This document shows positions 23,403 to 32,544 of a DNA stretch of 39,124 nucleotides, in pieces. Position numbers and translations under genes: made by a program. Positions within the stretch are counted from its first letter, which is position 1, and each line of letters begins with the position of its first letter. Source of the stretch: Corallococcus sp. CA053C. GTDB taxonomy: Bacteria; Myxococcota; Myxococcia; Myxococcales; Myxococcaceae. Below the pieces are notes generated by a model that did not search any database, was not told the DNA's origin, and was given only the letters and a program-made list of their open reading frames with translations. Location: contig NZ_RAWA01000039.1 in NCBI RefSeq assembly GCF_003611675.1, positions 1 through 39,124 on the forward strand. Direction: 5' to 3'.

Positions 23403-25237
23403 GGCGTCTTCAGGAAGGCCACGTCCTCGTGTCCCAGCGTGGGGACGACGAGGGCCCGGTCGAGGTACTGGTTGAAGCGCTCGCAGGAGCACTCGGGCAC
23501 GAAGAGACAACTGTGGCAGGCGGCGCCTTCCAGGTTGCGGTCATCGCGACCCATGGGCTCATGGTGCGCGCAGACCGGGTCGTTGGAGCACAGGCGCGCG
23601 TCCTCCCACGCCCGGCCGAGGTGCCGTCCCAGCCGCCGTCCTTCCTCCACCAGACCGCCCAGGGTGCCCTCCGCGCCCGTGGTGCCTGTCATCAACAGGA
23701 TGCCTGCCATGGGCACGGCTTCGTCATGCGGCGCGCAGTACAGCCGCTCGCGGATGGAGCTGGCGGGATAGCCACACTCCAACGCCACCTCCGTCATCAG
23801 CAGGTGCGCCAACGAGTGCAGCAGGTAGAGCCGGACGCCAGGGAAGGGGAGCTTCGACTTCGAATGCTTCTTCCACCGCTCCCAGGCCTTGTAGAGCACC
23901 TCCGCACGACGGAGGACGGGCGGCGATTGCTCCCACGCATGCACCTGCTCCTCATCGAGCACCAGCAGCACGCCCTCGCCCTGCATCTCCGTGACAGGCA
24001 CCCAGTCCCGGTTCAATGACATGCGCGCCAGCTCCACCTCCAGGTCGTACCGTCCCTGGAGGTCCTTCGACAGGGGCTCCAGGCGGGTGAAGCCCACCTG
24101 GGCCTGGACCTCGCGGAGCCGCCGGGCCAGCACCACGTGCTGGATGGGGGGCGGCAGGGCGGGAGGACGTGCGATGCGCCGGGCCCAGAAGAGTTCGGAG
24201 CGGTCCTTCGGCATCTCGCCGGGCTTCTCCACGGGCTGTGAGAGGAATTGGAGCCATTCGGCGGTGCGGATCTCCGGGACAGCTTCCGGTTTGCGTCCCC
24301 GCTCGGCCGTGATGGCCGCGAGGACCTCTTCGTTGGAGGCGTTGCCCAGGGCCTCCTGCACATTGGGGATGGTGCGGAAGGCGGGGAGGGTCTCCGCGGT
24401 GGCGGCCTGCAGCACGTTCCAGGCGGCCTGGACCTTGCGCCGGAGCGACTCCGGTTCGGGGATGGTGATGGCGCTGGTGGTCTGCGCGAAGTAGCCGTTG
24501 CTGGCGGTCCGGACCAGCAGCCGCTGCCGCTCCTCACAGGGTTCCCGCTCCAGGCCCAGCCAGGGTCGTTCGCCCCCACAGCGGTCCTGTCGCTCTTCCT
24601 GGGTCATCTCGATGAGGCGTCGTCGTCGGTTGCACGTCGTGCACGCCACCTCGATGTCGCTGAAATCTCCGGTGACGCCCTCTTCCAATCGCAGTTGTGG
24701 CGCGTCGCACGGCGTCTTCTCGTGCATCCACCAGGACCAGTCGATGTCGGCCAGGTGGCCCCGGCGGCAGGCCGCGACGAAGCGCACGGGCACGCAGCGC
24801 TCCGGCCTGGCCTCCACCCCCGAGCATCGGTGGCGGTACTCCTGGTTCACCCGCTCCAGGCTGCTGGCCCGCACCAGCGCGCGGCAGCGGGGATTCTGGC
24901 AGACGAACCAGCGCGGGAACTCATACACCTGGATGCCGCAGTTCTCCGAAGGTTCCCGTTCGTCGCCAGCGGGCGGCTTGCGGAAGGGCGCCTCCTTGCT
25001 GAGGGGCCACTTGTTGCGCAGGTAGAGCGGTTCGACGATCTCCAGCAGTCGCGGCTCGTTGACGACGTCTCCACGGCCCTTGAGCCGCCAGAAGTCCAAC
25101 CCGCCCACCAGCACGGCGTCGTCCAGCAGGTCCAGCATGCTGCCCGGGCCAAAGGTGGACACCACCTGGCTCTGGCGGATGCGGCCATCAGGCGGCTTCG
25201 TCGGTCGATCCTTCGCCCACTTCCTACTGTTCGCCAT
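23393..25237 (-). CDS. drmB: DISARM protein DrmB (DUF1998)
   Basis: A 614-aa protein. It begins MANSRKWAKDRPTKPPDG with SQVVSTFGPGSMLDLLDD, the usual DrmB opening. A zinc-ribbon-like segment has Cys100, Cys113 and Cys118 with more Cys near 140-160, and a second Cys pair lies in ACTTCNRRRRL. The C-terminal DUF1998 region ends with CHSCLFVPECSCERFNQYLD (Cys at about 574, 577, 583 and 585). DrmB partners DrmA; the pair is the DISARM core, binding and remodelling invading DNA. ATG 25237 lies inside drmA, giving a 14-nt overlap, with AAGGAGGAGG upstream in drmA codons. It overlaps drmC at the other end. Confidence 0.92.
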   Translation of the reverse strand: MANSRKWAKDRPTKPPDGRIRQSQVVSTFGPGSMLDLLDDAVLVGGLDFWRLKGRGDVVNEPRLLEIVEPLYLRNKWPLSKEAPFRKPPAGDEREPSENCGIQVYEFPRWFVCQNPRCRALVRASSLERVNQEYRHRCSGVEARPERCVPVRFVAACRRGHLADIDWSWWMHEKTPCDAPQLRLEEGVTGDFSDIEVACTTCNRRRRLIEMTQEERQDRCGGERPWLGLEREPCEERQRLLVRTASNGYFAQTTSAITIPEPESLRRKVQAAWNVLQAATAETLPAFRTIPNVQEALGNASNEEVLAAITAERGRKPEAVPEIRTAEWLQFLSQPVEKPGEMPKDRSELFWARRIARPPALPPPIQHVVLARRLREVQAQVGFTRLEPLSKDLQGRYDLEVELARMSLNRDWVPVTEMQGEGVLLVLDEEQVHAWEQSPPVLRRAEVLYKAWERWKKHSKSKLPFPGVRLYLLHSLAHLLMTEVALECGYPASSIRERLYCAPHDEAVPMAGILLMTGTTGAEGTLGGLVEEGRRLGRHLGRAWEDARLCSNDPVCAHHEPMGRDDRNLEGAACHSCLFVPECSCERFNQYLDRALVVPTLGHEDVAFLKTPWT

Positions 25238-28200
25238 CCTTCGCCTCCTCCTTCGCAACCTTCGGGGCGCGGTAGCCGCCAAGCGGCTTCCGCTGGATCC
25301 ACAGGTGCACGGACGACTCCACGTCGCGCATGGACAGGGGCGCCTCGAACTTGAGCTCGTCCCGGGTGAGGTTCTCGTCGGGCTCCAGGACGGTGCGGAG
25401 CAGGGGCTTGTAGCCCTTCCCCTCCGGGTCATAGGGCGAGTACGCGCGCTGGGCGGCGTCCTTCTTCGCCTGCTCGATGATGGTGTGCCACGAATCCAGG
25501 AGGCTCTTCGCACGCTGCATCACGATGTCGCTGGCGCGCTCCGACTCTTCCTTGGGCAGCCCCCGTCCAGCCCGCTCCGCGAGGATCTCCAGCTTCGCCT
25601 CCAGTTCCTTGCGGTGTGCGTGGAGGGATTGCACATCCAGGGGCGCGGTCATCGCGGTGTCCAACAGGCGGCCGAGCGCCACCACCACCCCCGCCAGTCC
25701 GCGGTCGAGCGCCGGGGCGGAGAAGGGTGTCACCGAGGTTGCCTCGACGAAGCGGTAGAACGACTCGTGGTACGTCCCGAAGCGCTCGTAGTGGCTGCGG
25801 TCGCGCGGCTTGGCGGCGTTGAGACACGTCACCACGAGGCCCGGCTTGTTCGCGTTGCGACCGACGCGGCTCGACGCCTGGATGTACTCGCTGGTCGTCT
25901 TGGGTTGGCCGGCGACGACCATGAGGCCCAGCCGGTCGATGTCCACACCCACGGAGATCATGTTGCTGGCGAGCACGACGTCGATGCTGCGCGGTTGGCC
26001 ATGCACCAGCTCCAGTCGGTTCTTCGCGGCCTTGATGTCCGCGGTCTTCTCGCGGCTGGTCAGCTCCGTGGGTTCACCGCGGATGGTCCGGCCCTGGTAC
26101 CAGGGATGTTCCTCCTCGGTGCCGAAGTCCTCCGGCCTGCGCCGGGCCCGGTCCATGACGAGCCGCCGGACCTCGTCCTCCACGAGCCGGCGCATACCGC
26201 CCAGCTCGCGCAGGCTGTTGAAGTAGCCCACGAGCGTCAGGTACGGATCCGTGCTCTTGCCCCCGTGGAGTTGCTCACCCCGCGAGGCGGCGGCCAGCAC
26301 GCTGACGTAGACGCGCAGGAGGCTGGCCTTCATCGGACGGCCCGGTGCCGCCACTCCCAGGTACTGGCGCGCGCCCCGGCTTCCCACCGATGCGAAGAAC
26401 GTCTCCGAGGCATCTACGCCAGGTGGCGGGAAGAGCGCCACGTCTCGCCCATAGAGGCGACTCACCTGCTGCTCGGAGCGGCGCACCGTCGCCGTGGAGG
26501 CCACCAGCTTGGCCCTGGGCGCCAGCGTCATCACCGCCCCCTCGTAGAGCCCCACCATGGAACCCAGTGGGCCGGAGATGAGGTGCAGCTCGTCCTGGAC
26601 GATGAGCTCCGGAGGCCGCAGCCCTCCGGGGAGCTTCACGAGAGCCGCCTTCACGGAGGCCGCGTCATCGCACGGTCCCACGAAGCGTTTGCCAGTGCGG
26701 CCCAGGGCCCGGCCGAAGAGGAGCCCGGTTTCACCCCGCCACGGCAGCAGCGCGAACTTGTCCACGGTCGCGACGAGGAAGCACGGCAGCTCCCGGTAGA
26801 TCTGCTCGTCGACGAAGAGCACCGGCAACCCCTCCGGGTTGCGGCCCAGGTTGAAGGCGCATTCGATGTTCGCGCAGCCGACCAGCACCTCCTCGGGCCG
26901 GGTCTTCGAGGGCCGGAGGATGAAGCACTCCCGTTCGAAGTCGGTGCCGCACCACGGGCAGGTCGCGAGTGGGAAGGGCGACTGGGCACGGGGGCTGTTG
27001 TCGGTCTTGTACTCGTTGATCTGCGTGGCGACCTGCGCGAGCGTGTTGGCCGTTGCGGAGCGACCGACCCACAGGCCGATGGAGAAGCGGACCTCGCCCA
27101 GTCGCCGTGGCTCCTGCTTGCGCAGCACGTCCAGCGCGCAGATGAGCGTCGCGGCGCGCCCCAACTGGTCGAGCGTGAGCAGGCGCAGCGTGTACCGCAG
27201 CAGCACCGCGACCCCCAGGCCCCTGTCAGGGCGCTCCTGGCCGTGGAGGCGGCGCAGCAACAGCGTGAAGGCGATGAGGCCCAGGTAGGCCTGGGTCTTG
27301 CCGCCGCCCGTGGGGAAGAAGATGAGCTCCACGAGCTCGCGGTCGGTGTGGGCTTCGTCCTGCACGGACGGGAGGTTCAGGAGGATGAAGGCCAGCTGGA
27401 AGAGGCGCCACTCGGGCGCGTGGTCCGGACGTGCCTTGCGCTCGGCCTGCGCCATCACGCGGTTCATCCAGCGGAAGGCGTCGAAGGCGAGGGGCTCCCG
27501 CACCAGCAACTGGATGCCGTCCTCGATGCGGGTGGCCGCGCGATGGGCACGGTCCACGAGGACCTTCCGTGTCTCCTGTCGGCGCACGCTGCCCACCTCG
27601 ATGGTGGCCTGCGTCTCCACCCAGCTGCGGTAGGCCTGCACCAGGGGACTCAGTGCCGCCTCCGCCTCTTCGGGCGTCGCGAGGGACGCGAGTTGTTCCA
27701 TCCCCACGACGACCTCGGGGAGCCTGCGGGCCTCCACCGGGAGGACTTCGACGCGCGGCAACCAGTCCGTCTCCACGCGCGTCACAGGCAGCGTGGGGGC
27801 CCGGACGCGCACGGAGATGCCATGGCCCACCGCCCATTGCCGGCGGTGGCGGAACTGGAGGTCGTTCACGCGGTCATCGATGTCCTCGCTTCGCTCGTCG
27901 CTCGAGTCCTGCCGGCCCACGAAGCCCTCGGCGCACTCCAGCGCGAGGTGGGTCTGGAAGGCGTAGGCTTCATCGCGAGCGACCGAAGTCGTGGCAGCGG
28001 TGCGCGCATTGACGAGGAAGACGGCGACGGCGAGGTCCCCGTCAGGAGTCTTCTCCACACGGCCTTCGAGGCGCAGACCCCGACTGTCCGGCAGGTCCAC
28101 CCCGATTCGCAGGGCTTCGTCATCCATGGGCACGGTGACGGTGCGTTGGGCGAAGGCACGGCTCCAGTGTTTGCGCTCTCCAACCTCGATGCGCTGGTAG

Positions 28201-28571
28201 TCGGCCCAGGAGACGTGCGCGGTGAGCTGCTTTGTGCCGGAGGGAATGAAGACGGACAAGCCCATGGACGCAGGGAGGCGGCGCACCTTCTTGACGGTTG
28301 GGTCGGGCTTGGAGGACTCCTCGTCGTCGACGTCGTTTCCCGCGCCCAGGTCGTCGTCTTCCTCATCGGGGTCGTCGTCGATCTCTCCCTGCTCCAGGGG
28401 GACGAGGAAGCCGGTCAGGTACCAGCGCGACGGAGGCGTGCGGAGCACCTCCGGAGCATCGGAGACAGGGATGCCCGGCGTCTTTCGGAAGGGGCCGACG
28501 AGGTCCGCTTCCAGTGCATCCACGAGGTGCGAACGCACCGCCCCCGCGTCACCGTGTGACGTGTCATTCAT
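25224..28571 (-). CDS. drmA: DISARM helicase DrmA
   Basis: A 1,115-aa SF2 helicase. It has an acidic linker (DDDPDEEDDDLG) near residues 60-80, Walker A FFPTGGGKTQAYLG (~417-430), a Walker B variant QDELHLISGPLGS (~657-668), motif III ASTATV (~690), motif V ISVGVDIDRLG (~868-880) and motif VI SSRVGRN (~898-904). Paired Cys motifs between the helicase lobes (CPWCGTDFERECF and VGCANIECAF) resemble a zinc module. This is the universal DISARM helicase. The ATG at 28571 starts 34 bp after drmMI. An upstream TTG would overlap drmMI, but its codons do not resemble the family. Confidence 0.92.
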   Translation of the reverse strand: MNDTSHGDAGAVRSHLVDALEADLVGPFRKTPGIPVSDAPEVLRTPPSRWYLTGFLVPLEQGEIDDDPDEEDDDLGAGNDVDDEESSKPDPTVKKVRRLPASMGLSVFIPSGTKQLTAHVSWADYQRIEVGERKHWSRAFAQRTVTVPMDDEALRIGVDLPDSRGLRLEGRVEKTPDGDLAVAVFLVNARTAATTSVARDEAYAFQTHLALECAEGFVGRQDSSDERSEDIDDRVNDLQFRHRRQWAVGHGISVRVRAPTLPVTRVETDWLPRVEVLPVEARRLPEVVVGMEQLASLATPEEAEAALSPLVQAYRSWVETQATIEVGSVRRQETRKVLVDRAHRAATRIEDGIQLLVREPLAFDAFRWMNRVMAQAERKARPDHAPEWRLFQLAFILLNLPSVQDEAHTDRELVELIFFPTGGGKTQAYLGLIAFTLLLRRLHGQERPDRGLGVAVLLRYTLRLLTLDQLGRAATLICALDVLRKQEPRRLGEVRFSIGLWVGRSATANTLAQVATQINEYKTDNSPRAQSPFPLATCPWCGTDFERECFILRPSKTRPEEVLVGCANIECAFNLGRNPEGLPVLFVDEQIYRELPCFLVATVDKFALLPWRGETGLLFGRALGRTGKRFVGPCDDAASVKAALVKLPGGLRPPELIVQDELHLISGPLGSMVGLYEGAVMTLAPRAKLVASTATVRRSEQQVSRLYGRDVALFPPPGVDASETFFASVGSRGARQYLGVAAPGRPMKASLLRVYVSVLAAASRGEQLHGGKSTDPYLTLVGYFNSLRELGGMRRLVEDEVRRLVMDRARRRPEDFGTEEEHPWYQGRTIRGEPTELTSREKTADIKAAKNRLELVHGQPRSIDVVLASNMISVGVDIDRLGLMVVAGQPKTTSEYIQASSRVGRNANKPGLVVTCLNAAKPRDRSHYERFGTYHESFYRFVEATSVTPFSAPALDRGLAGVVVALGRLLDTAMTAPLDVQSLHAHRKELEAKLEILAERAGRGLPKEESERASDIVMQRAKSLLDSWHTIIEQAKKDAAQRAYSPYDPEGKGYKPLLRTVLEPDENLTRDELKFEAPLSMRDVESSVHLWIQRKPLGGYRAPKVAKEEAKDGEQ

Positions 28572-28605
28572 GGTGGTGTCCGGTGGTGAGCCTGTGCCGA
28601 TCGCT

Positions 28606-31600
28606 TCAGGCGGTCTGTTCCTTGCGGGGCTTGCTGCTGCGAATCGGTGCAACCCCAGGATGGGCTTCTTCGCGGGCGCGGCGCTCGTTCAGATCGAAGA
28701 GACGGTCGAGGACTTCGTCTTCAAAGGCCGTGAGGTCCGCCGCGGAGGCGCCGCAGTACAGGGGAGCGTGGATGTCGCTCCATCCGTAGGCGTCCAGCAC
28801 GGCCTGGTCCACCATCTCGTGCAGTCCGCGCAGTCGCTGGATGGCAGGGTCTCTGACTGTTTCGTCCTTGAGGCGGTTGTACGTCGTGGTGAGGCCCACG
28901 TTGTTAGCCTTCATGTAGGAGCGGCGCTCGAAGTGGAGCTTCTTCCCGATGCCATCGAGGGTGGGTGCCTCAGGGAAGGGGAAGGTCTCGAAGCAATCGC
29001 TCGGGGCGTAGCGAAGGTCGTTGCGCATCGAGGAGGACAGCAGCCGTGCCCATGCTTCATGCACTCGCGATTGCAGCACTGCGAGCCAGTAGTCCTGCTC
29101 TACCGGGACAACAATGGCTTGTTCGCTGAATACCAAGCTGGTTTCCTGCCACGAGAGCATCAAGTGTTTGGATACACGCGAAATGGCAAGGCAGCGGTTG
29201 ATGGGCCGAAGTGCATCGTAAAGAGCTGGTGTGTTTCGGCCGTACTGCCACCAGTAGGTTTTTCTGCGCCTTCCGTCAGCGTTGCTCTTGAGCTTGTCTC
29301 GTTCCGGCTTCACTAGTTCTCGGACGATGCGGAGAAGGTCGGGCCAATGCTCTGCCTCCTTCAATTCCATCTGTCCGAAGTTGATGACATATCGCTCAAG
29401 CTGGGGATCAGGGTCGGAGTTGATCTCCTCACCTCCGACATAGCGGAAGATGCGTTCAGCGTTCCTTGGGCTCCTCGCGATGAGGTCCGCTCGTTGCTGC
29501 GGATTGAGCACGAACCCCATACCGAGCACGTACGTTCCAACAAAGCTCTTGCCAGCATTGGCCGCGAGCGCCACGGGGTCCGCTCGCTCGGGCTTGCCCC
29601 TCAGCCGGGAATTCAGCTGAGGCACGCGTACGCCATCAAGCCGAGGCTCCAGTGAGAAGCTGGAGACATGGCCCTTCGCGAGATGCACCACGGACACCGC
29701 GACGTTGGCTCCAGCAACGGGCCACTTTCTGGACCGCACGGCGTCGTAGAGTTCCGCGCCCTGGTCCACCAGGAACTTGAGCCCGGTGGTCCTCGTGTCC
29801 CCCTGCGCGATGGTATTCGTGGCGATGAAGCCGAAGGTTCCGTGCTCACCCAGCAGATGGAACGCACGGCGGAAGAAGTGCGCAGAGAGGTCGGCGTTTC
29901 CATGCGCTCCCGGGTGCACTGCTTGTAGCCACGGCAGGTAGTTCTCTCCTCCCGTGTCGATGATGCCGTTCTTCCCAGCGAACGGCGGGTTGCCGACGAA
30001 GCCGTCCACCCATGCGGCCTTGTTGATCTGTTCGTCATCGAGCGGGTCCGGGCGCTTGCCGTGGAATACCTCCGGGAACTCCAACGGCCAATGGAAGGCC
30101 CAGTCGGGACAGGAGAACTGCCGGATGGCATCCGGAACAACGGACGGAACTCCGCCGTCCACCTTGGAGAGCCAGGTGCCGACGGCATCCAACCTTCGCG
30201 TCCGCTCCTTCTCCCGCTCCTTGTCGGAGGCGTGAGCGAAGAACGCGCCAACGCAGGCATTGGCAATCCGCTTGACCCCGGCCATGGCCTGGTCGGCTTC
30301 GCGCAGCAACGCCTCCTTCTTGCTGGAGGAATCCAGGTCGAGTTGCATCGGCCGATTCACATCGGGCCTTTCCAGGTCGAGCGCGAGCTGGAGGATGGCC
30401 TGACGCTTCTCGAGGGCGACCCCGAGCGACCTCCGGATGACCTCCTGCGCGAGCCCGGATTGCTTCTGCTTGCCGGGCTCCCAATGAAACGCGTGGAGTT
30501 GCTCAAGATCGAGCCCGACGAGCGAGTCGCCGCACTTGAGCGAGTGGTCCAGGAACGTGAAGGGCTCCGCCTTCGCCAGCGTCACAAGCCACAGGGACAG
30601 CTTCGCGAGGTTCACCGCCCATGGGTTCTTGTCCACGCCGTACAGACAGCGCTGGGCCACGAGCCGACGTGCGCGCATCACCACGTCGTCGTCCTTGAGT
30701 GCGCCCTTCAGCACCCCTTCGCGTGTCCAGGCCGCCACGACCTGGTCGGCCAGGAAGCGGCAGGACTCCACCAGGAATGCTCCCGAGCCCATGGCGGGAT
30801 CGCAGATCTTGAGGTTGAGCAGTCGTTCGGAGGACGGATGCGGTCCCATCGTCTTGAGCAGCGGTTCAAGCGCGCGGCGGACGATGGGCGCGGAGAGGCT
30901 CCGGGGCGTGTAGTGACTGCTGGTGCGTCGCCGCTCGTTACCAGGCTGGAGTACGAGCTGCGAGCGTCGCCGCGTCTCGATGCCCTTCACGCGGTACGGC
31001 TCCAGCGCCTTCAGGACCGCCGCCTCGGTGTCCGCCTGCTCCAACGTTTTCGCCAGACTCTTCACCGCCTTCGCATCCAGGCCGGCTTCTTCCTCCAGCC
31101 ATGCGCCACGCCGTTTCGCGGGCTGCTTCAGCACCGCATCGGTGGAAACCCAGACCTTCGATGGCTTGAGACACACGCCCGCGCCAGTCAGGCGCTTCAC
31201 GTGGAAACCCATCAGTGTCTCGTAGACGGAGCCGATCTGCTCCACGTCGAGCGACTTGTAGCTGAGCCGCTGCCCCTCCAGGACGCTGAGGCGCTCCAGC
31301 ACCCGATACACCGTCTCATCATCAATGGACGGTGGCTTCTCCCCATCCGAAGCAGACCCGCTCAGGAAGGGGAACGCATCAGGGTCGAAGAGATGCCCCC
31401 GACGTGGCGGCATGTGCAGCTTGCCGTGTGATGCGCCCAGGTAGATGCAGCGGAAGAGCGCCAGCAGCCGCGGCCACGCACCGAACCGCCGGCTCATCGC
31501 ATCCGGGTACAGACCGGCATCCTCAAGCAGTTGTTCGTACAGCGCCTTCGCCGAAAGGTCTTCGCTGTACGGTTCCTGATCCACGGGGAGCAGCCCTGTG

Positions 31601-32511
31601 TCCTCCGCGTACAGGAGGAAGACGAGCCGCAGAAGCGTTGAGAGGAGCCCTCCATAGACATGGTCCTCCCCACGAGCGAAGGCCTTGTCGATGGCTTGTG
31701 TCCCGTCGCGCTCGGCGGCGGCTTCGAAACCCGCGAGGAGGATGTCCAACGCCTCCAGCACCTGCTCGGCCAGCGCCCCGGTGACGTTGGCTTGACGGCG
31801 GCGCGACTGTTCGAGAAGCGCGGGGAGCTGATGCTCTGGCAGCACGCCGAAGAGCCGGCGTGCGTGTAGCAGCATCACCATCGCGTCGAAGAGGGGCCGG
31901 CCACTCGCGGTGACCACGTCCTTGAAGCGGAAGGTGAGATGGCCCGTGGACTCGCCGTGGGGCGCGTACATCAGGCGCACACTGACGCCGTTGAACAGCA
32001 ACCCCACTGGGACCCGGGCCGCGCGCAACAGGCGTTCGAACTTCGCGGAGGGCTCGTAGAACCACGCGCCGGTGGTGTCCTCCTTCTTGTCCAGATCGAG
32101 CCCGAGCGGAAGCTCCCACGTCAGCAGCGCGAAACCCTCCGCGGCCCGACTGATGGGGGTGGAGTCATCGGGAAGGCCCTCCGGCTTCGCGGGCGGTGGG
32201 CCGCGACGCACGAGCCCTCTCGTCGGTACGAGCGTCTGGTGGCCCTCCACGATGTCCAACCGGAGGTCGTTCGGGAACTCCGTGACGAAGGCGCCCTCGG
32301 GATAGCCCAGCACCTCACGGAGGAAGCGCGGCACATCCGTCACGGACGGTGATTGCGCGCCAGCCAGCATGATGAACCGGTGCAGTTCCGAAACCGGCAG
32401 ACGCTGCATGCACTGCGCGTCTTCCAGGACCGGTACCGACACCACCAGGCCCTCGATGGGCTGGGCAAGGCCGAGCCACGTCTCGTGATAGCGACGTTCA
32501 ACATCACGCAT
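28606..32511 (-). CDS. drmMI: DISARM class 1 N6-adenine DNA methyltransferase DrmMI
   Basis: A 1,301-aa Eco57I/MmeI-like methyltransferase. The AdoMet motif DPAMGSGAFLVES lies near residues 569-581, a YGVDKNPWAVNLAKLSLWL strand-helix follows, and the catalytic NPPF (in FVGNPPFAGKNG) is near 839-842, giving the gamma-class amino-methyltransferase order. The N-terminal ~500 residues resemble the large helical region of restriction-type fusion enzymes, but no PD-(D/E)XK endonuclease motif was seen. The C-terminal ~350 residues should hold target recognition. DrmMI marks host DNA as self. ATG 32511 follows GTGGGGGGACAACAC; GTG 32526 is an alternative. Part of the C-terminal coding region is markedly lower in GC (see findings). 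Confidence 0.92.
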   Translation of the reverse strand: MRDVERRYHETWLGLAQPIEGLVVSVPVLEDAQCMQRLPVSELHRFIMLAGAQSPSVTDVPRFLREVLGYPEGAFVTEFPNDLRLDIVEGHQTLVPTRGLVRRGPPPAKPEGLPDDSTPISRAAEGFALLTWELPLGLDLDKKEDTTGAWFYEPSAKFERLLRAARVPVGLLFNGVSVRLMYAPHGESTGHLTFRFKDVVTASGRPLFDAMVMLLHARRLFGVLPEHQLPALLEQSRRRQANVTGALAEQVLEALDILLAGFEAAAERDGTQAIDKAFARGEDHVYGGLLSTLLRLVFLLYAEDTGLLPVDQEPYSEDLSAKALYEQLLEDAGLYPDAMSRRFGAWPRLLALFRCIYLGASHGKLHMPPRRGHLFDPDAFPFLSGSASDGEKPPSIDDETVYRVLERLSVLEGQRLSYKSLDVEQIGSVYETLMGFHVKRLTGAGVCLKPSKVWVSTDAVLKQPAKRRGAWLEEEAGLDAKAVKSLAKTLEQADTEAAVLKALEPYRVKGIETRRRSQLVLQPGNERRRTSSHYTPRSLSAPIVRRALEPLLKTMGPHPSSERLLNLKICDPAMGSGAFLVESCRFLADQVVAAWTREGVLKGALKDDDVVMRARRLVAQRCLYGVDKNPWAVNLAKLSLWLVTLAKAEPFTFLDHSLKCGDSLVGLDLEQLHAFHWEPGKQKQSGLAQEVIRRSLGVALEKRQAILQLALDLERPDVNRPMQLDLDSSSKKEALLREADQAMAGVKRIANACVGAFFAHASDKEREKERTRRLDAVGTWLSKVDGGVPSVVPDAIRQFSCPDWAFHWPLEFPEVFHGKRPDPLDDEQINKAAWVDGFVGNPPFAGKNGIIDTGGENYLPWLQAVHPGAHGNADLSAHFFRRAFHLLGEHGTFGFIATNTIAQGDTRTTGLKFLVDQGAELYDAVRSRKWPVAGANVAVSVVHLAKGHVSSFSLEPRLDGVRVPQLNSRLRGKPERADPVALAANAGKSFVGTYVLGMGFVLNPQQRADLIARSPRNAERIFRYVGGEEINSDPDPQLERYVINFGQMELKEAEHWPDLLRIVRELVKPERDKLKSNADGRRRKTYWWQYGRNTPALYDALRPINRCLAISRVSKHLMLSWQETSLVFSEQAIVVPVEQDYWLAVLQSRVHEAWARLLSSSMRNDLRYAPSDCFETFPFPEAPTLDGIGKKLHFERRSYMKANNVGLTTTYNRLKDETVRDPAIQRLRGLHEMVDQAVLDAYGWSDIHAPLYCGASAADLTAFEDEVLDRLFDLNERRAREEAHPGVAPIRSSKPRKEQTA

Positions 32512-32544
32512 GTGTTGTCCCCCCACTGCGCTTGTGGCGGGCGC

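Noticed and set aside
25059-28559. A stop-free plus-strand frame of about 1,166 codons opposite drmA.
   Set aside because: It is a shadow of drmA, whose sense translation has full helicase motifs. The antisense product has no recognisable domain.
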